Below, in pieces: positions 6,293 to 9,888 of a DNA stretch of 9,888 nucleotides. The stretch is taken from NCBI GenBank assembly GCA_905215425.1, contig CAJMQD010000017.1:1-9888 (forward strand), written 5' to 3'. The notes beneath the pieces are model-generated. The model was given only the letters and a program-made list of their open reading frames with translations, was not told the origin of the DNA and made no database searches. Position numbers and translations under genes: made by a program. Origin of the DNA: an uncultured bacterium (GTDB lineage: Bacteria; Bacillota; Clostridia; Oscillospirales; Oscillospiraceae). Position 1 is the stretch's first letter. The number at the start of each line of letters is the position of its first letter.

Positions 6293-6321
6293 TTGCAAAG
6301 CCCATACACTTCTGATATAAT
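6293..6321 (+). promoter_or_regulatory. Sigma-A-type promoter for smc
   Basis: TTGCAA (6293-6298, 4/6 to -35) is separated by an ideal 17-base spacer from a perfect TATAAT (6316-6321), with the extended TG at 6313-6314. Transcription would start near 6328, leaving about 80 nt of leader before the TTG start of smc. The TGATATAATA core is identical to the one upstream of the M20 gene. Confidence 0.78.
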
Positions 6322-6346
6322 ATACTATCTATCATTATCGGTACTT

Positions 6347-6385
6347 ATGGGCCGCCGCTCCCGCTCCAAAAGGGGCACGGCCTGA
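6347..6385 (+). other. Possible 12-codon leader ORF and hairpin in the smc 5' leader
   Basis: ATG at 6347 opens a frame encoding MGRRSRSKRGTA and stops at TGA (6383-6385), 21 bases before the smc start. The same DNA can fold as GGCCG (6350-6354) with CGGCC (6378-6382), enclosing GCTCC-AAAA-GGGGC (6363-6376, one G-U). No good ribosome binding site precedes the ATG, so translation is doubtful. The peptide is very basic, but that is also what a GC-rich hairpin would encode by chance. Confidence 0.2.
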
Positions 6386-6406
6386 AAACAGACGGGGTGT
6401 TGTCAG

Positions 6407-9400
6407 TTGTATCTGAAAGCTTTGGAGGTCCAAGGATTCAAGTCCTTTCCGGACAAGACGGTACTTACCTTCGGCGAGGATATTACCGCCATTGTAGGAC
6501 CGAACGGGTCCGGCAAATCCAATATCTCTGACGCGATCCGCTGGGTCATGGGGGAGCAGTCCACCCGGGCCCTGCGGGGGGGCAAGATGGAGGACGTGAT
6601 CTTCGGCGGCACCGCCCAGCGGCGGCAGACCGGGTATGCCGAGGTGTCCCTCATTCTGGACAACACCGGCCACACCTTCGGGCTGGACGAGTCTGAGATC
6701 ATGGTCACCCGCCGGTATTACCGCTCCGGCGAGAGTGAATACTACATCAACCGCCGCTCTGTGCGTTTGAAAGATGTGAACGAGCTGTTCATGGATACCG
6801 GTCTGGGCCGGGAAGGGTACTCCATCATCGGCCAGGGCAAGATCGACGAGATCCTGTCCGTCAGATCCGCCGACCGGCGGGAGGTCTTTGAGGAGGCGGC
6901 GGGCATCTCCCGCTACCGCCACCGCAAGGAGGAGGCCGAGCGCAAGCTGGAGCGCACGGACGAGAATCTGGTGCGCATCAACGACAAGATCGCCGAGCTG
7001 GAGCTGCAGGTGGAGCCCCTTAGAAAGCAGAGCGAGACGGCCAAAAAGTTTTTGGTGCTTCAGGAGGAACTGCGGGGATTGGAAATTTCCGTGTGGCTGG
7101 AAAATCTGGAGCGCATCCGAGCCGGAGCCATCAAGGTGGAGGCCGACTTTCAGCAGGCCGCCCAGCAGCGGGACCAGGCCAAGGAGCGGCTGGAACAGCT
7201 CTACGCCGCGGCCGAGGACTACGCCGCCCGGATGCGGGAGAAGGAGCTGGAGGCAGAGCGCCTGCGGGGGGAGAGCCAGCGGCAGGAGACGGCGATCGGA
7301 GAATTGGAGTCTCAGGCCGCGGTGCTGCGCACCAGCATTACCCATAACACGGAAAATGCCGCCCGCATTCGGGAGGAGATCACAAAGCGGGAGAGCCGAG
7401 AGGGATCGCTGACCCAGCAGACGGAGCAGCTGCGCCGCCGCCTGGAGGAGACGGGCGACCGGCTGAAGAAGCTGCGGGAGCAGATCGGGCAGAAAGAGGG
7501 ACAGGTGCGGGAGAACGAACGCTCTGCCGGAACTCTGGCCCAGGAGCTGGAGCGCCTGCGGGAGAAGCAGGCCATGGAGAGTGCCACCGCTGCCGAGGCC
7601 AAAGCTCTGCTGTCTGCCCTGGCGGCCGCCGCGCAGGAGGTTCTGGATCGGGATCAGACGGTGCGGCGGGAACTGCAGGAACTGGAAACACGGCTGGAGC
7701 AGGCCGGAGACGAGTTGAAGGCCGCAAAAAAGTCCTGCAATGACGCCCAGGAGGAGCGGGACGCAGCCAAGAATGTGATCAGCGGCTACGCCCTGCGGGC
7801 GGACAGCCGGAGAAAAAAAGCGGAGCAGGCCCGGGAGCAGAAAACCCGCCTGCAGATGGACGAAAACGCCCTGTCCTCCCGCATTAAAATGCTGACCGAG
7901 ATGGAGAAGCTGCATGAGGGCTACTCCAAGGCGGTGAAGCTGGTGATGGGAGAGGCCCAGCGGGGGACCTTGAAGAACATCCACGGGCCGGTGGCTGACC
8001 TGCTGAAGGTGCCCGACCGGTATACCGTGGCGATCGAGACCGCTCTGGGCGGGGCCATGCAGAACATCGTGGTGGACCGGGAGGAGGACGGCAAGGCCGT
8101 TATCAACTACCTGAAGCGCCGGGACGGCGGCCGGGCCACCATTCTGCCCCTGAGCTCCATCCGCCCGGGCAGTCTGCCCGAGGGCCGGGCATTGGAGCGG
8201 GAGCGTGGATTCGTAGGTGTGGGCGACCGCTTGGTGACCTTCGAGCCTGAGTATCAGAACGTATTTTCCAACCTGTTGGGCCGGGTGGCGGTGATGGAGG
8301 ATCTGGACTGCGCCATTGCGGCGGCCCGGAAGTATGGCTATAAGTTCCGCATCGTTACCCTGGATGGACAGGTGCTCAATCCCGGCGGATCCATGACTGG
8401 CGGCTCTGCCAGCCGCTCCGCAGGGATCCTCAGCCGCGCCAATGAGCTGGAGCGGCTGAACAGCCAGAGCAGTCAGCTGCGGCAGCAGTTGGTTCAGGCA
8501 GAGCAGGACAGCCAGCAGGCTCAGCGGGAGGCGGCCGCCGCCCAGTATGAGCTGGAGACGGCTCAGGGCCAGCTGCGCCAGTGGGAGGACGCCATTTTAA
8601 AGGCCGAGGGCCAGCGGGATCGCTGCCAGAGCGTCCTGTCTGCCCTGGAAGTGCAGCAGGAGAGCGGACAGAAGGAACTGGATCAGTTGAAGGAGCGTTC
8701 CGCCCAGATCGAACAAGATACAAAGAAGGCCCGGCAGCGCATCGTACAGCTGGAGGGGGCCGTAGCTGCGCTGGAGGAGCAGACCCAGAGCAAGACACAG
8801 GGCCAGAGCGACACCGCCCAGCGGGCCCAGAAGCTGAGCCAGGAGCTGGCCGAGCTGAACAACCAGCGGGCCGCCCTGGAGGCGGAGCGGGAGACCGGAG
8901 CCGCCAGTCTGACCCAGCTGGAGCAGCTGCTGGCCGAACTGGCCGGAGACCGGGACCAGAGCCAGGCGCTTATTGGCAGCTATGAGGAAAAAAACACCGC
9001 CTTTGCGGCCCAAATCAAGGAAAAAGAGGGGCAGCTGGACGAACTGCGCCGGGAAAATCAGCAGCGGGCCGAGGAGATCGGCCGGCTGAACCGGCAGCGA
9101 ATGGAACTGGAAGGGGGCCGGGTGCAGGCTGACCGGGATGCCCGGGCCTGCAACGAGGAGCTGCTGCACATGGAGGGAGAGGTCTCCCGTCTGGAGCAGA
9201 AAAAGACCACTGCCGCGCTGGAAGAGAAGCAGCTGCTGGACAAGCTGTGGGAAAACTACGAGCTGTCCCACGAGGCGGCCAAGCAGCAGCGGGTGGAGAT
9301 CGAATCCACCGCCAAGGCCACCCGCCGCATCGGCGAGCTGAAGCGGGGGATCACCGCCCTGGGACCCATCAGCCTGGGGGCCATTGATGAGTTTGAGCGG

Positions 9401-9888
9401 GTGAACGAGCGGTACACCTATCTTACCGACCAGCGGGATGATGTGGAAAAGGCAAAGAAGGAACTGACGGAGATCATTTCCTCCATCACGGGAGAGATGA
9501 AAACCATCTTCGCCCGGGAGTTCCAGACCATCAACCAGGCATTCGGACAGACCTTCCTGGAGTTGTTCGGCGGCGGCAAGGCCGCCCTGGAGCTGGAAGA
9601 CCCGGAGGATATCCTGAACTGCGGCATCGAGATCAAGGTGCAGCCGCCGGGCAAGGCGCTGAAGACCATCACCCTGCTGTCCGGCGGCGAGAAGGCCTTT
9701 GTGGCCATCGCCCTGTACTTCGCCATTCTGAAGGTGCGTCCCACCCCCTTTGTGGTGATGGACGAGATCGAGGCGGCGCTGGACGACAACAACGTGGTGC
9801 GCTTTGCCCGGTATATGCGGAACATCGCCGATAAGACCCAGTTCATCGTCATCACCCATCGCCGCGGGACCATGGAGGAGGCCGACGT
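6407..9888 (+). CDS. smc: Chromosome segregation/condensin protein SMC, C-terminus cut by window edge
   Basis: Condensin ATPase that dimerises at its hinge, works with ScpA/ScpB and organises and segregates the nucleoid. About 1160 codons are visible; full-length bacterial SMC is about 1185-1190, so only about 25-30 residues are missing. The N-terminal head starts YLKALEVQGFKSF with Walker A GPNGSGKSN at 31-39. Charged, Gln/Glu/Arg-rich coiled-coil arms cover about 166-520 and 666-975. The hinge covers about 521-665, from HGPVADLLKVP to the GGSMTGGS region. The C-terminal head from about 980 holds the ABC signature LSGGEKAF (1091-1098) and Walker B FVVMDEIEAALDD. The frame ends ITHRRGTMEEAD. 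The start is TTG, since no in-frame ATG gives the conserved N-terminus; its ribosome binding site (ACGGGGTG) is weak. It has its own promoter and belongs to no visible operon. Confidence 0.97.
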   Translation, partial: MYLKALEVQGFKSFPDKTVLTFGEDITAIVGPNGSGKSNISDAIRWVMGEQSTRALRGGKMEDVIFGGTAQRRQTGYAEVSLILDNTGHTFGLDESEIMVTRRYYRSGESEYYINRRSVRLKDVNELFMDTGLGREGYSIIGQGKIDEILSVRSADRREVFEEAAGISRYRHRKEEAERKLERTDENLVRINDKIAELELQVEPLRKQSETAKKFLVLQEELRGLEISVWLENLERIRAGAIKVEADFQQAAQQRDQAKERLEQLYAAAEDYAARMREKELEAERLRGESQRQETAIGELESQAAVLRTSITHNTENAARIREEITKRESREGSLTQQTEQLRRRLEETGDRLKKLREQIGQKEGQVRENERSAGTLAQELERLREKQAMESATAAEAKALLSALAAAAQEVLDRDQTVRRELQELETRLEQAGDELKAAKKSCNDAQEERDAAKNVISGYALRADSRRKKAEQAREQKTRLQMDENALSSRIKMLTEMEKLHEGYSKAVKLVMGEAQRGTLKNIHGPVADLLKVPDRYTVAIETALGGAMQNIVVDREEDGKAVINYLKRRDGGRATILPLSSIRPGSLPEGRALERERGFVGVGDRLVTFEPEYQNVFSNLLGRVAVMEDLDCAIAAARKYGYKFRIVTLDGQVLNPGGSMTGGSASRSAGILSRANELERLNSQSSQLRQQLVQAEQDSQQAQREAAAAQYELETAQGQLRQWEDAILKAEGQRDRCQSVLSALEVQQESGQKELDQLKERSAQIEQDTKKARQRIVQLEGAVAALEEQTQSKTQGQSDTAQRAQKLSQELAELNNQRAALEAERETGAASLTQLEQLLAELAGDRDQSQALIGSYEEKNTAFAAQIKEKEGQLDELRRENQQRAEEIGRLNRQRMELEGGRVQADRDARACNEELLHMEGEVSRLEQKKTTAALEEKQLLDKLWENYELSHEAAKQQRVEIESTAKATRRIGELKRGITALGPISLGAIDEFERVNERYTYLTDQRDDVEKAKKELTEIISSITGEMKTIFAREFQTINQAFGQTFLELFGGGKAALELEDPEDILNCGIEIKVQPPGKALKTITLLSGGEKAFVAIALYFAILKVRPTPFVVMDEIEAALDDNNVVRFARYMRNIADKTQFIVITHRRGTMEEAD

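Larger units (their letters stand above)
6105..6406. other. Intergenic region between the two-component operon and smc
   Basis: No convincing protein-coding gene lies in these 302 bases. The left part is AT/GC-mixed with a possible hairpin at 6177-6207: CAGCA/TGCTG outside CCGGA/TCCGG, separated by a small internal loop. A strong terminator follows at 6222-6251. The smc promoter is at 6293-6321, and an untranslated leader of about 80 nt holds a 12-codon open frame and a hairpin. I see no tRNA, no insertion sequence and no recognised riboswitch. Confidence 0.6.

Noticed and set aside
6335..7984. 549-residue open frame on the minus strand opposite smc
   Set aside because: It lies entirely antisense to the clearly conserved SMC frame. 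Its Leu/Gln/Gly-rich composition is what the complement of GC-rich, Glu/Gln/Arg-rich coiled-coil codons produces. No family motif is visible.
8597..9859. 420-residue open frame on the minus strand opposite the C-terminal half of smc
   Set aside because: Same reason: low-complexity Leu/Gln/Gly/His shadow of the coiled-coil and head codons, with no motif or ribosome binding site that would support it.
1..9888. Defence system, prophage or transposon cargo
   Set aside because: No transposase, integrase, toxin-antitoxin, nuclease or phage gene is present. All six genes are ordinary chromosomal metabolic, regulatory or housekeeping genes with similar codon use.

Overview
The window looks like chromosomal DNA of a high-GC Bacillota, most likely a Clostridia/Oscillospiraceae-type gut anaerobe. 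This rests on GC-rich codon use, strong AGGAGG-type ribosome binding sites, TTG starts, sigma-A promoters with extended -10 boxes, and the style of the SMC, CitA/CitB-type and M20 proteins. The taxonomic call is an inference; no rRNA gene is present.

Layout, left to right. (1) A minus-strand operon (1-2066) encodes glycerate kinase followed, with an ATGA overlap, by a D-2-hydroxyacid dehydrogenase of the hydroxypyruvate/glyoxylate reductase type, cut by the left edge. A consensus TTGACA/TATACT promoter sits about 125 nt upstream of the kinase start. (2) Divergently, on the plus strand, lies an M20-family amidohydrolase (2334-3527) with an extended -10 promoter and a perfect palindrome just upstream. 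(3) Between this gene and the next lies a compact non-coding block (about 3532-3740) made almost entirely of six consecutive hairpins and bounded by imperfect terminal inverted repeats. (4) A two-component system follows: a CitA/DcuS-like membrane sensor kinase (3811-5415) and a CitB/DcuR-like response regulator (5412-6104), overlapping by ATGA and ending at a strong intrinsic terminator. (5) smc starts from its own promoter with a TTG codon at 6407 and runs off the right edge, lacking roughly its last 25-30 residues.

How the genes work together. The kinase and dehydrogenase plausibly convert hydroxypyruvate to D-glycerate and then to phosphoglycerate, feeding lower glycolysis. The M20 enzyme would release amino acids from N-acyl conjugates. 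The two-component system appears to sense an extracellular di- or tricarboxylate, judged from the retained RxxH...F...R-x-F ligand residues of this sensor family, but no transporter or catabolic target is visible in the window. smc is a housekeeping chromosome-organisation gene, probably unrelated to the rest.

The protein-coding content is ordinary. The least ordinary feature is the multi-hairpin, inverted-repeat-bounded block at 3532-3740. The 5' leaders of the kinase operon and of smc also contain inverted repeats worth testing.
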